Source: Rhodoblastus sp. 17X3
Lineage (GTDB): Bacteria; Pseudomonadota; Alphaproteobacteria; Rhizobiales; Beijerinckiaceae
Length of the DNA: 64,000 nucleotides
Assembly: GCF_030056575.1 (NCBI RefSeq)
Contig: NZ_JASHHX010000006.1
Location: 1-64,000 of the forward strand
Direction of reading: 5' to 3'
Part shown: one piece after another, positions 26,545-34,653 of the stretch
Layout of the letters: every line of letters starts with the position of its first letter
Numbering within the stretch: the first letter of the stretch is position 1
Program-made: the position numbers and the translations under genes
Notes under the pieces: model-generated
The model's input: only the letters and a program-made list of their open reading frames with translations
What the model was told of the DNA's origin: nothing
Databases searched by the model: none

Positions 26545-28101
26545 TCAGCCCCCCACGGTGTCGACGTTATAAACGTCGTCGCGGAAGTGGACCGTGCCGT
26601 CGGCGGAGGCCCAGCCGGTCATGTAGACCCAGACCACCGGCACCGGCTTGGGCAGCTTGATGTCCTCGCGCGCGCCGGAGGCAATGCGCTGCTGGATCAT
26701 CTGGCCGGTCCAGCCGCCGCCCGAAGCGGCGCCAGGAGAGCCTCCCGGCGCCGTCCCGATCGTCGCGGCGGCGCTGGCGAGCAGCGGATCGGACGAGACC
26801 GGCGCCGCCGGGGCGCCATTCACCGGAACCCCCTGCAGCAGCCAGGCGGCGAGGTCATAGACGCCCTGCACGCGCACGCAGCCATGCGACAGGAAGCGGT
26901 AGTCATTGGCGAACAGATTGCGCGACGGCGTGTCGTGCATATAGACGGCGTCCGGGTTGGGCATGGCGATGCGGATCAGGCCCAGCGAATTGCCCGCGCC
27001 GGAGTCCTGGCGCAACGTGTAATTCGTCGCCTTGTCCGAGTTCCAGTTGATCGAGCCCGGATTGATCTCCTGCCCTTTGCCGTCGAGGATGCGGATGCGC
27101 GCGCGCGCCAGATAGTTCGGCTGCTTGCGCATTTTCGGGATGATCTCGTTCTTGATGATCGAGACCGGGACCGTCCAGGTCGGATTGAGGTTGATCGCGA
27201 CGATTTTGGCCGCGATCTCGGGCGAATGATGCTCCGGCCCGCCGACAATGGCGGCGTAGCGCCGCGCGACATGGTTGTTCTCCACCGCGTCCACGGCGGT
27301 CGAGGGAATATTGACCGCGACATATTTGTCGCCGAAGGGGAAGTTCAGCCCGGCGAGCCGCTGCGCGCTGGAGGCCAGCTGCTTGAAGCGGACATTGGCG
27401 GGCACGTTCATGGCGCGCAGGGTCGCGCCGGAGACGATTCCGGTCTGCTTCAGGCCGTTGCGGAACTGAAAGCGCTTGACCGCGGCGGTGAGGGCGGGCG
27501 TCCACGCCGCTCCATTGGCCTCGGCGCCGACGATGTCGCCCTCGACCGCCAGACGGCGGCGCAGCGTCGCGACCGCCGGGCCCTTGGCGCCGGGCGAGAG
27601 CGCGCCCGGCACGACCGGCCAGCCGCCGGCGTCGACAATCGCGGCGTAGCGTTCCGAAGCCTTGGCGGTGGTGAAGAACGTCTCCGGCTGGAGCACGGGA
27701 GTCGGGTCGTCGGATAGCGCCATTTCGCGCGGCGGCGGCGCCGGCGGCTTTGGCTTCGGCTTGACCGGCGCGGGAGCGGCCTGGGCGGGCGCAACCTGGG
27801 CGGCCGCGGGCGCTGCGGGAGTTTGGGCGGGCGCTGCTCCAGCGGCCGGCGCGGCTGGCGTAGCCGGGGCCTCGGGCGCAGCGGCGGCGGGAGCAGGCGC
27901 GGCGGGAGCGGGAGTCGCCGCCGCCGGGGCGGCTGCGGCTGGCGCAGCCGGTGCGGGCGTCGCGGGCGTCGTTGGCGCAGCCTGGACCGGCTGGTTGGCG
28001 AGCGGCGTCGGAGAAAGCGCGCTTTGGGCAAAGGAGGCCAGCGGCGCGGCGCAGAGCGCGGTCGCCGAAAGCAGGGCCAAAATTCTTGTCTTGCGCCTCA
28101 T
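26545..28101 (-). CDS. L,D-transpeptidase (YcbB/LdtD-like) with Pro/Ala-rich linker
   Basis: A 518-aa exported peptidoglycan cross-linking enzyme. The signal peptide is about residues 1-25. A Pro/Ala-rich, low-complexity linker of about 100 residues (28-127) follows, then a peptidoglycan-binding helix bundle (LSPGAKGPAVATLRRRL and AAVKRFQFRNGLKQTG), and the YkuD catalytic domain ending SHGCVRVQG with catalytic Cys408. Such enzymes make 3-3 cross-links or anchor outer-membrane proteins. The linker probably spans the periplasm. A short C-terminal domain (PVPVVWVYMTGWASADGTVH) is typical of the YcbB group. The gene is divergent from the DUF2076 gene, with a 253-base gap that I could not resolve further. 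Confidence 0.92.
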   Translation of the reverse strand: MRRKTRILALLSATALCAAPLASFAQSALSPTPLANQPVQAAPTTPATPAPAAPAAAAPAAATPAPAAPAPAAAAPEAPATPAAPAAGAAPAQTPAAPAAAQVAPAQAAPAPVKPKPKPPAPPPREMALSDDPTPVLQPETFFTTAKASERYAAIVDAGGWPVVPGALSPGAKGPAVATLRRRLAVEGDIVGAEANGAAWTPALTAAVKRFQFRNGLKQTGIVSGATLRAMNVPANVRFKQLASSAQRLAGLNFPFGDKYVAVNIPSTAVDAVENNHVARRYAAIVGGPEHHSPEIAAKIVAINLNPTWTVPVSIIKNEIIPKMRKQPNYLARARIRILDGKGQEINPGSINWNSDKATNYTLRQDSGAGNSLGLIRIAMPNPDAVYMHDTPSRNLFANDYRFLSHGCVRVQGVYDLAAWLLQGVPVNGAPAAPVSSDPLLASAAATIGTAPGGSPGAASGGGWTGQMIQQRIASGAREDIKLPKPVPVVWVYMTGWASADGTVHFRDDVYNVDTVGG

Positions 28102-28354
28102 GATGCGAAATTTCCCTCGCCTGTCGCTTGCCCTTTAAGGACCATGCGGCGGCGCTTGCCAAGGTTTTTGCCGGTTCTGGCGCAAATTCTCTGTTTCTGT
28201 GGCCTTTTTACGGCTATGGCGCGCGAGCGTTCCGTCTGGCCGCAACATGACGGAAATTTCATCTTGCGCCGCCTTTTCATCGTCGCGCGGGCCGCCCATA
28301 TTCCGGGCGTCCGGCCGTCGCACGATGCGCCGTTCGCCATAGAGGAAATGCGCC

Positions 28355-29146
28355 ATGTCGCCCGAAGAACGCCAGTTGCTCTCCGAACTGTTCGAACGCG
28401 TCCGCAGCCAGGCGAACGCTCCGCGCGACCGCGACGCCGAAGCCTTGATCGCCGACAGCGTGCGCGCCCAGCCCTATGCGCCCTATCTGCTGGCTCAGGC
28501 GGTGCTGGTGCAGGAGCAGACCCTGCGCGCGGCCGACCAAAAGATCCGCGAACTGGAGGCTCATGCGAACCAGCTTGAGGCGGAAGTCGGCCAGTTGCAG
28601 TCGCAGGCCCAGTCCGCGCCGCAGAGTTCGGGCGGCTTCCTCGGCGGCCTGTTCGGCGGCGGCGCCCCGCGCCCGGCCCAGCCGCAGCAGGCGCCAAATC
28701 CATGGGGCGCCCCGCCGCAGCAGCCGCAGGCCCAGCAGCCGTCTTATGCGCCGCCTCCGCAGCAGCCGGGCCCCTCTCCGTGGGGCGCCCCGCCCCAGCA
28801 GCCTCAGGGCGGCGGCTTCCTGAAGAACGCGATGGGCGCGGCCGCGGGCGTCGCGGGCGGCGTGCTGCTGGCTGATTCGCTTCGCGGCCTGTTTGGCGGC
28901 GGGCATGGCGGCGGCGGCCTCGGCGCCGGTCTCGGCTCGGGGCTTGGCGGAACTGGCCTTGGCGGTGGAGCCGGGTTTGGCGGCGGCGAGACGGTCGTAA
29001 ACAATTTCTTCGACACGCCGAAAAAGGATCAGGATCAGTCCCTGTTCGACTCGTCGCATGACAAGGATCAGAATCTCTCCGACGCCGATTATTCGGGTGA
29101 CGACGATTTCTTCGGCGGCGACGACGATTACAGCTCGGACGTCTGA
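28355..29146 (+). CDS. DUF2076 family protein
   Basis: A 263-aa protein. The N-terminal helical region (about 1-90: MSPEERQLLSELFERVRSQA, then coiled-coil QKIRELEAHANQLEAEVGQL) is the DUF2076 signature. A Pro/Gln-rich segment (about 105-150) with a repeated PWGAPPQQPQ motif follows, then a Gly-rich stretch (about 160-210), and an acidic tail rich in Asp. The function is unknown. It looks like a largely disordered, possibly envelope-associated protein. No signal peptide is present. Shared divergent control with the L,D-transpeptidase is possible. Confidence 0.85.
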   Translation: MSPEERQLLSELFERVRSQANAPRDRDAEALIADSVRAQPYAPYLLAQAVLVQEQTLRAADQKIRELEAHANQLEAEVGQLQSQAQSAPQSSGGFLGGLFGGGAPRPAQPQQAPNPWGAPPQQPQAQQPSYAPPPQQPGPSPWGAPPQQPQGGGFLKNAMGAAAGVAGGVLLADSLRGLFGGGHGGGGLGAGLGSGLGGTGLGGGAGFGGGETVVNNFFDTPKKDQDQSLFDSSHDKDQNLSDADYSGDDDFFGGDDDYSSDV

Positions 29147-29165
29147 GCCTGCCAATGCAACGCCT

Positions 29166-29196
29166 GAACCCGCCCGCCGCAAGGTCGGGCGGGTTC
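29166..29196 (+). terminator. Terminator-like hairpin after the DUF2076 gene
   Basis: Perfect 11-bp stem (arms 29166-29176 and 29186-29196), loop of 9 nt, with only a short TTT further on. It separates the DUF2076 gene from convergent irr. Confidence 0.6.
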
Positions 29197-29202
29197 GCCG
29201 TT

Positions 29203-29730
29203 TCAGGAGTCCGTTTTGCGGCGCAGGCGGATCACCACGTCGACGCGGGCGATCTCCATGCCCTCCGGCGGCTCCGGCAGCCGGCTGAAGTCGATCAGCT
29301 CCTGCGGCAGATCGACCAGCAGATGCGTTTCGTCCTCGGTCAGGAAATGCTGGTGGGCGGCGAGATTGGTGTCGAAATAGGTCTTGGCGCCGTCAACCGT
29401 CACTTCCTTCAGCAGCCCCGCCGAAGTGAACTGGTTCAAGGTGTTGTAGACCGTGGCGAGCGAGATTGGCGTGCGCGCCTTCAGCGCTTCTTCATAGAGC
29501 CGTTCCGCCGTCACATGCCGGTCGCCGCCGCCAAACAGCAGCCAGCCGAGGCGCAGGCGCTGCCGGGTCGGGCGCAGGCCCGCATCGCTCAGCTTGCGCC
29601 GCAGATCATGCAGCGGGCAGCCGTTGAGTTCGGCGCCGGCCTTGGTGGTGGCGAAAATCGCGTTGCGGCCTTTCGTCGCGCCGTCGGCGGCCCGACGCGA
29701 GCGAGACGCGCTCTCTCTTTTCTCCATCAC
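29203..29730 (-). CDS. irr: Iron response regulator Irr (Fur family)
   Basis: A 175-aa Fur-family regulator of the rhizobial Irr branch. It controls heme and iron genes and in Bradyrhizobium is degraded when heme binds. The heme-regulatory Cys-Pro motif is present as GCPLHDLRR with Cys38. The winged helix follows (GLRPTRQRLRLGWLLFGGGD, TPISLATVYNTLNQF), and then VDGAKTYFDTN. The second heme site, a His triplet in Bradyrhizobium, reads HQH here (126 and 128). It lies directly upstream of, and divergent from, fabA, as in many Rhizobiales. Four 12-bp iterons in the shared gap may be its operator. Confidence 0.92.
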   Translation of the reverse strand: MMEKRESASRSRRAADGATKGRNAIFATTKAGAELNGCPLHDLRRKLSDAGLRPTRQRLRLGWLLFGGGDRHVTAERLYEEALKARTPISLATVYNTLNQFTSAGLLKEVTVDGAKTYFDTNLAAHQHFLTEDETHLLVDLPQELIDFSRLPEPPEGMEIARVDVVIRLRRKTDS

Positions 29731-29856
29731 GACGACCTTTCACCTTCGGCGAAACGGCAGGTTTTTCTTGGTTCAAATCGCTGCGCGCCATCGCCAGATA
29801 TAGACTTTTGCATCGAGGGCGGCAATATCGGCGCGCCGCGGCGGAGCGCTTGCGCC

Positions 29857-29904
29857 CGAGAATCATTCCGAGAATCATTCCGAGAATCATTCTGAGAATC
29901 GTTC
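29857..29904. repeat. Four tandem 12-bp iterons between irr and fabA
   Basis: Three perfect copies of CGAGAATCATTC (29857-29868, 29869-29880, 29881-29892) and one variant TGAGAATCGTTC (29893-29904). Each unit holds the small palindrome GAAT-C-ATTC. The array lies 127 bases from the irr start and 125 from the fabA start. A regulator-binding array (Irr or another Fur-type protein) is the best reading. Confidence 0.85.
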
Positions 29905-30028
29905 AAGGCTTCTACTTCTTTTGGCGCGGCTTTCAGCCCCTCGATTGCTGTGTTAGAAGGCGCGGTTCATCATCTTGCGCCGCCGCGCCCAAGCGCCGCG
30001 CGGCGTCACTACAGGGGAAATGTCCCAT

Positions 30029-30544
30029 ATGGGCGAGAAACGCTCCAGTTTCGCTTATGAAGATCTTCTGGCTTGCGGTCGTGGCGAACTTTTCGGCCCG
30101 GGCAATGCGCAATTGCCCTTGCCGCCGATGCTGATGTTCGACCGCATCGTGGAGATCGGCGAGGAGGGCGGCGCCCATGGGAAAGGCCTGGTCCGCGCCG
30201 AATTCGACATCAGGCCGGACCTCTGGTTCTTCGGCTGCCATTTCCAGGGCGATCCCGTCATGCCCGGCTGTCTCGGCCTCGACGCCCTGTGGCAACTCAC
30301 CGGCTTTTTCCTCGGCTGGCTCGGCCTGCCCGGCCGTGGCCGCGCGCTGGGCGTCGGCGAGGTGAAATTCGCCAATCAGGTGTTGCCGAGCGTCAAGAAG
30401 GTCGTTTATGGCGTCGATGTGAAGCGCGTGTTCAAGGGCAAGCTGGTCCTGGGCATCGCCGACGGCTGGCTTGAGGCCGACGGCGTCCGCATCTATGAAG
30501 TCAAGGACATGCGCGTCGGCCTGTTCCAGCCTGTCGCGGGCTGA
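30029..30544 (+). CDS. fabA: 3-hydroxydecanoyl-ACP dehydratase/isomerase
   Basis: Dehydrates 3-hydroxydecanoyl-ACP and isomerises the trans-2 product to cis-3, the branch point for unsaturated fatty acids. The 171 aa compare with 172 in E. coli. The catalytic His71 and Asp85 lie in [18 protein letters not shown]. The ATG at 30029 gives the N-terminus [20 protein letters not shown], which aligns with E. coli, and GGGG at 30014-30017 is 11 bases upstream. The ATG at 30020 is also possible but sits only two bases from that site. It is the first gene of fabA-fabB-fabI. Confidence 0.96.
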   Translation: MGEKRSSFAYEDLLACGRGELFGPGNAQLPLPPMLMFDRIVEIGEEGGAHGKGLVRAEFDIRPDLWFFGCHFQGDPVMPGCLGLDALWQLTGFFLGWLGLPGRGRALGVGEVKFANQVLPSVKKVVYGVDVKRVFKGKLVLGIADGWLEADGVRIYEVKDMRVGLFQPVAG

Positions 30545-30601
30545 GGCCCGCGCCCAAAGCGGCCCCTTTGAAAGAGCCGCCCGCCCAGAAGGAGTGAAAG
30601 C

Positions 30602-31822
30602 ATGAGGCGCGTCGTCGTCACCGGCATCGGCATTGTCTCTTCGATCGGCAACAACGTCGAGGAAGTCACGGCTTCGCTGCGCGAGGCGCGGTCCGGCATT
30701 GTGCGGGCTGAAAAATATGCGGAGCTGGGTTTCCGCTGCCAGGTTCACGGCGCGCCGACGCTTGATCCCGAAAAGCTCGTCGATCGCCGCGCCATGCGCT
30801 TTCACGCCACGGGGACGGCCTGGAACCATGTCGCCATGGATCAGGCCATCGCCGATTCCGGCCTGGAGACGGCCGATGTCGTCAATCCGCGCACCGGCAT
30901 CATCATGGGCTCCGGCGGCCCCTCGACTCGCGTCATTGTCGAATCCGCCGACATCACCCGGACCAAGGGGCCCAAGCGCGTCGGCCCCTTCGCCGTGCCC
31001 AAGGCGATGTCCTCGACCGCTTCGGCGACTCTCGCCACCTGGTTCAAGATCAAGGGCGTCAATTATTCGATCTCCTCGGCCTGCTCGACCTCCGCGCATT
31101 GCATCGGCAACGCGGCCGAGATGATCCAGTATGGCAAGCAGGACGTGATGTTCGCCGGCGGCTGCGAGGATCTGGACTGGACGCTTTCCGTTCTGTTCGA
31201 CGCCATGGGCGCGATGTCCTCCTCCTATAACGACACGCCCGCGACGGCCTCGCGCGCCTATGACGCCAGCCGCGACGGTTTCGTCATCGCCGGCGGCGCC
31301 GGCGTCCTGGTGCTGGAGGAATATGAGCACGCCAAGGCGCGCGGCGCGAAAATCTACGCCGAACTTGCAGGCTATGGCCTGACTTCGGACGGCCACGACA
31401 TGGTCGCGCCCTCGGGCGAGGGCGCCGAGCGCTGCATGCGCATGGCGCTGGAAACCTGCAAGATTCCGATCGACTACATCAATCCGCACGCGACCTCGAC
31501 GCCGGTTGGCGATCTCAAGGAGATCGAGGCGATCCGCAATGTCTTCGGCGCCGACAAATGCCCGCCGATTTCGGCCACCAAATCGCTGACGGGCCATTCG
31601 CTTGGCGCCGCGGGCGTGCAGGAGGCGATCTATTCGCTGCTGATGCAGCAAAACAATTTTATCTGTGAAAGCGCCAATATCGCCAATCTCGATCCGGCCT
31701 TCGCCGATATGAATATCCTGCGTCAGCGTCGGGATAACCAGCAGCTCGGGGCGGTGCTGTCCAATTCCTTCGGATTTGGCGGCACCAATGCGACGCTGAT
31801 CTTCAAAAATATCGACGCTTGA
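30602..31822 (+). CDS. fabB: 3-oxoacyl-ACP synthase I
   Basis: Condensing enzyme that elongates cis-3-decenoyl-ACP, and the partner of FabA for unsaturated fatty acids. The 406 residues equal E. coli FabB. The catalytic triad is visible: Cys161 in [12 protein letters not shown], His296 in [11 protein letters not shown] and His332 in [18 protein letters not shown] precedes the ATG at 30602. It lies 57 bases after fabA and only 14 bases before the fabI start, so the three genes form one operon. Confidence 0.97.
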   Translation: MRRVVVTGIGIVSSIGNNVEEVTASLREARSGIVRAEKYAELGFRCQVHGAPTLDPEKLVDRRAMRFHATGTAWNHVAMDQAIADSGLETADVVNPRTGIIMGSGGPSTRVIVESADITRTKGPKRVGPFAVPKAMSSTASATLATWFKIKGVNYSISSACSTSAHCIGNAAEMIQYGKQDVMFAGGCEDLDWTLSVLFDAMGAMSSSYNDTPATASRAYDASRDGFVIAGGAGVLVLEEYEHAKARGAKIYAELAGYGLTSDGHDMVAPSGEGAERCMRMALETCKIPIDYINPHATSTPVGDLKEIEAIRNVFGADKCPPISATKSLTGHSLGAAGVQEAIYSLLMQQNNFICESANIANLDPAFADMNILRQRRDNQQLGAVLSNSFGFGGTNATLIFKNIDA

Positions 31823-31836
31823 CCGAGAGTGTGCGC

Positions 31837-32655
31837 ATGACAGTTTCCGCCAAGGGCTTGATGACGGGCAAACGCGGCCTCATCATGGGCGTGGCCAACA
31901 ACCATTCCATCGCCTGGGGCATCGCCCAGGCCGTCGCCGCCGAAGGCGCCGAACTCGCCTTCACTTTTCAGGGGGAGGCGCTGGGCAAGCGCGTGAAGCC
32001 GCTCGCCGAGAGCCTTGGCTCCGCGCTCACCTTGCCCTGCGACGTCGAGGACCTCGCCAGCGTGGACGCGCTGTTCGCGGAGCTCGAAAAGTGCTGGGGG
32101 ACGCTGGACTTCGTCGTCCACGCCATCGGCTTCTCCGACAAGAACGAATTGAAGGGCCGCTATGTCGACGCCACCACGCGCGAGAATTTCTCGCGCACCA
32201 TGGTGATCTCGGCCTTTTCCTTCACCGAAATCGCGCAGCGCGCCATGAAGCTGATGCCGAACGGCGGCTCCCTGCTGACGCTGACCTATGGCGGCTCGAC
32301 CCGCGTCATGCCCAATTACAATGTGATGGGCGTGGCCAAGGCGGCGCTGGAGTCCAGCGTGCGCTATCTCGCCGCCGATCTCGGCGCGCAGAACATCCGC
32401 GTCAACGCCATTTCCGCCGGGCCGATCCGCACGCTCGCGGGCGCCGGCATCGCCGATGCGCGCTTCATGTTCAATTTCCAGAAAGCCCATGCGCCGCTGC
32501 GGCGCACGGTGACCATCGAGGACGTTGGCGGATCGGCGCTCTACCTTCTGTCGGGCCTTTCGGCGGGCGTGACGGGCGAGATCCATTTCGTCGACGCCGG
32601 CTATAACGCCATCTCCATGCCCCAGCCGGGCAGCCTCAAGGCCGATCTGGAATAG
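31837..32655 (+). CDS. fabI: Enoyl-ACP reductase (NADH)
   Basis: Last reductive step of each fatty-acid elongation cycle, and the target of triclosan-type inhibitors. The 272 residues match rhizobial FabI. The cofactor loop GVANNHSIAWGIA lies at 18-30. The catalytic pair is Tyr161 and Lys168 in NYNVMGVAKAALE, with Tyr151 nearby. The C-terminus shows LYLLSGLSAGVTGEIHFVDA. The ATG at 31837 after GAGAG is chosen; an in-frame TTG at 31819 overlaps the fabB stop. Confidence 0.95.
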   Translation: MTVSAKGLMTGKRGLIMGVANNHSIAWGIAQAVAAEGAELAFTFQGEALGKRVKPLAESLGSALTLPCDVEDLASVDALFAELEKCWGTLDFVVHAIGFSDKNELKGRYVDATTRENFSRTMVISAFSFTEIAQRAMKLMPNGGSLLTLTYGGSTRVMPNYNVMGVAKAALESSVRYLAADLGAQNIRVNAISAGPIRTLAGAGIADARFMFNFQKAHAPLRRTVTIEDVGGSALYLLSGLSAGVTGEIHFVDAGYNAISMPQPGSLKADLE

Positions 32656-32717
32656 CGGCTTCTTAAGCCTTTGCCGCCATATTCCTGCGTCGCGGCTGTG
32701 ACGCGGGAGTTCTTCAT

Positions 32718-34571
32718 TTGCATCAGGCGCAGAGCATTGTTTCCCTGGACGCGGCCGCCAGAAATCCGACGCGGGATCTCCCGGCGCGCGGGAATGTCGG
32801 GCCCTGGCTGGCCGTGGCCTGCGCGCTCGCTTTATCGCTCGTCCTGCAACAGACCCGCTTGCTGACAGTCTGGCGCGGCGGCGGCTTCTTCGATACCGAC
32901 GACGCCATGCGCATGGTTCAGGTCCGCGACCTCCTCGCCGGCCAGGGCTGGTACGACATGACGCAATGGCGGCTCGACGCGCCGGGCGGGGTCTTCATGC
33001 ACTGGTCGCGGCTCGTCGATCTCCTGCTCATCCCGCTGCTGAAATTCTTTGGCCTCTTCCTCGCGCCGGAACAGGCCGAGCGCGCGGCGCGGATCGCCTT
33101 TCCCACGCTGTTTTTCGCGCTTCTGCTTTCGGGCGGCGCCTGGGCGGCGCGGATTTTCGCGGGGGCCTCCGCGCGGGTCTATGGCGTTTTCGCCATCCTG
33201 TTCTGCGGCGTGTTCTTCTGGCAGTTCCCGCCCGGCCGCATCGATCATCACGCGCCGCAGATCACGCTGCTGTTCTTCGCTGTCGCGGCGCTCGCCCGCG
33301 CCTTCGATCCGGCGCAAGGACGCTGGGCCGCGTTCGCCGGCGCCTGCATCGCGGCCTCACTCGGCATCGGACTGGAAAACCTGCCCTTTTTCGCGTTGAT
33401 CGCGGCGGTTCCCGGCCTTCTGTTCGCATGGCGGGGCGTTGAGGCGCGCAAGCTGCTCGTCTTTTTCGCCGCGGGACTGGCGCTCACGCTGGCGGGCGTT
33501 TTCCTGCTGACGGTGGGGCCGCGCCACTGGCTCGTTCCCGCCTGCGATGCGCTGTCAGCGCCCTATCTTGCCGGCGCGCTCGGGGGCGCGGCGGCCTATG
33601 GACTGCTCGCGCTGTGTGGGCGCTGGCCGGCCCCGGCGCGTTTCGCCGCCCTGGCGTTTCTGGGCGCCGCAGCATTGGCGCCCGTCGTCCTGTTGTGGCC
33701 GGAATGCCTCCAGTCGCCCTATGCGGCGGTCGATCCGGTGGTGCGGAGCCTATGGCTCGATCATGTTGGCGAAAACCTGACCCTTCGCGCCGATTTCGCC
33801 GTCCTGCCCAACGCCGCCTTGCTGATGGCGGTCCCCGTCCTGATCGGCCTGTTTGGCGCCCTTGTCGGGGCTTGCACGTCGCACGGGGTCGCGCGCGGGC
33901 GCTGGCTGTTCCTCGCCGCCATCATCGGCATGGGCTTCGCCACGGCCTGCCTCAGCTTGCGGGTGTTTGCCTCGACCATGCCGCTGGCGGCGCTGGGCCT
34001 GCTGGCCCCAGCCGTTCTGGTGCGGCAAGGCCTGTCGGCGCGCGGCGGCCTCCTCTCAGCGGCCACGGGCTTCGCCGTTCTCCTCGTGACTTCCTCCTTC
34101 GGCGTCGCGTTGGCGCTCCCGGAGTTGCCGCCAGCCGAAGGCGTGGAAAATTCGCCGGATATGTTCTGGCGGCGTCCCAACGCCTGCCTCGATTCGGCCA
34201 GTTATACGTCTCTCGCCGATCTCGCGCCGGGTCTCGCCGTCGCCCCGGTTTCGGCGGGCTCCTATTTGCTGGCGCATACGAATCTAAGCGTGCTGGCGGC
34301 GCCCTATCACCGCAATAATCACGGCAATCGCGCCGCACTCGACATCTTGCGGCAGCCCCCGGCGCTGGCGGAAAGCCTGGCGCGCAAGGCGGGCGCCAAT
34401 TACGTGCTGCTGTGCTGGGAGACGCCTGCGGACCTCGCCTATTACCGGGCCATGGGCTCGGACAGCCTCGCCGCGCAAATCGCCGCGGGGAAGGCCCCGC
34501 GCTGGCTGCGGCCTCTTCCCCTCGCGGGAACGCCGTTCCACGTCTTCGCCGTGTCGCCGCCAAGCGATTGA
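32718..34571 (+). CDS. Polytopic membrane protein, GT-C/STT3-like fold suspected
   Basis: A 617-aa integral membrane protein with about 12 hydrophobic segments and a soluble C-terminal domain of about 140 residues. After the first membrane helix comes an acidic loop FFDTDDAMRMVQVRDLLAGQ, then WYDMTQWRLDAPGG, and later GRIDHHAPQI. A DxD-like loop after TM1 plus a DHH motif recalls GT-C glycosyltransferases such as STT3/AglB oligosaccharyl transferases. It starts with TTG at 32718, with CGGGAG nine bases upstream. It lies 62 bases after fabI, perhaps in the same operon. No WWDYG-type motif was seen. The substrate is unknown. Confidence 0.7.
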   Translation: MHQAQSIVSLDAAARNPTRDLPARGNVGPWLAVACALALSLVLQQTRLLTVWRGGGFFDTDDAMRMVQVRDLLAGQGWYDMTQWRLDAPGGVFMHWSRLVDLLLIPLLKFFGLFLAPEQAERAARIAFPTLFFALLLSGGAWAARIFAGASARVYGVFAILFCGVFFWQFPPGRIDHHAPQITLLFFAVAALARAFDPAQGRWAAFAGACIAASLGIGLENLPFFALIAAVPGLLFAWRGVEARKLLVFFAAGLALTLAGVFLLTVGPRHWLVPACDALSAPYLAGALGGAAAYGLLALCGRWPAPARFAALAFLGAAALAPVVLLWPECLQSPYAAVDPVVRSLWLDHVGENLTLRADFAVLPNAALLMAVPVLIGLFGALVGACTSHGVARGRWLFLAAIIGMGFATACLSLRVFASTMPLAALGLLAPAVLVRQGLSARGGLLSAATGFAVLLVTSSFGVALALPELPPAEGVENSPDMFWRRPNACLDSASYTSLADLAPGLAVAPVSAGSYLLAHTNLSVLAAPYHRNNHGNRAALDILRQPPALAESLARKAGANYVLLCWETPADLAYYRAMGSDSLAAQIAAGKAPRWLRPLPLAGTPFHVFAVSPPSD

Positions 34572-34602
34572 CCGTGCGTCGGCTTCCCGCCGCGCGGAAA
34601 CG

Positions 34603-34636
34603 AAAAAGGCGGCCGTCTCGCGACGGCCGCCTTTTC
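34603..34636. terminator. Bidirectional intrinsic terminator
   Basis: A stem of about 13 bp (arms 34604-34617 and 34622-34634) with a 4-nt loop, A-run at the left edge and T-run at the right edge. It serves both the membrane-protein gene (+) and pnp (-), which converge here. Confidence 0.88.
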
Positions 34637-34653
34637 CTTGGAATGTTGGAGGC

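Noticed and set aside
28600-28990. DNA repeat in the DUF2076 gene
   Set aside because: The repetitiveness follows from Pro/Gln- and Gly-rich codons of one protein (PWGAPPQQPQ, Gly stretch), not an independent element.
29857-29904. CRISPR array or replication origin from the 12-bp iterons
   Set aside because: No spacers, units are too short for CRISPR, and no rep/dnaA gene or A+T-rich unwinding region is near.
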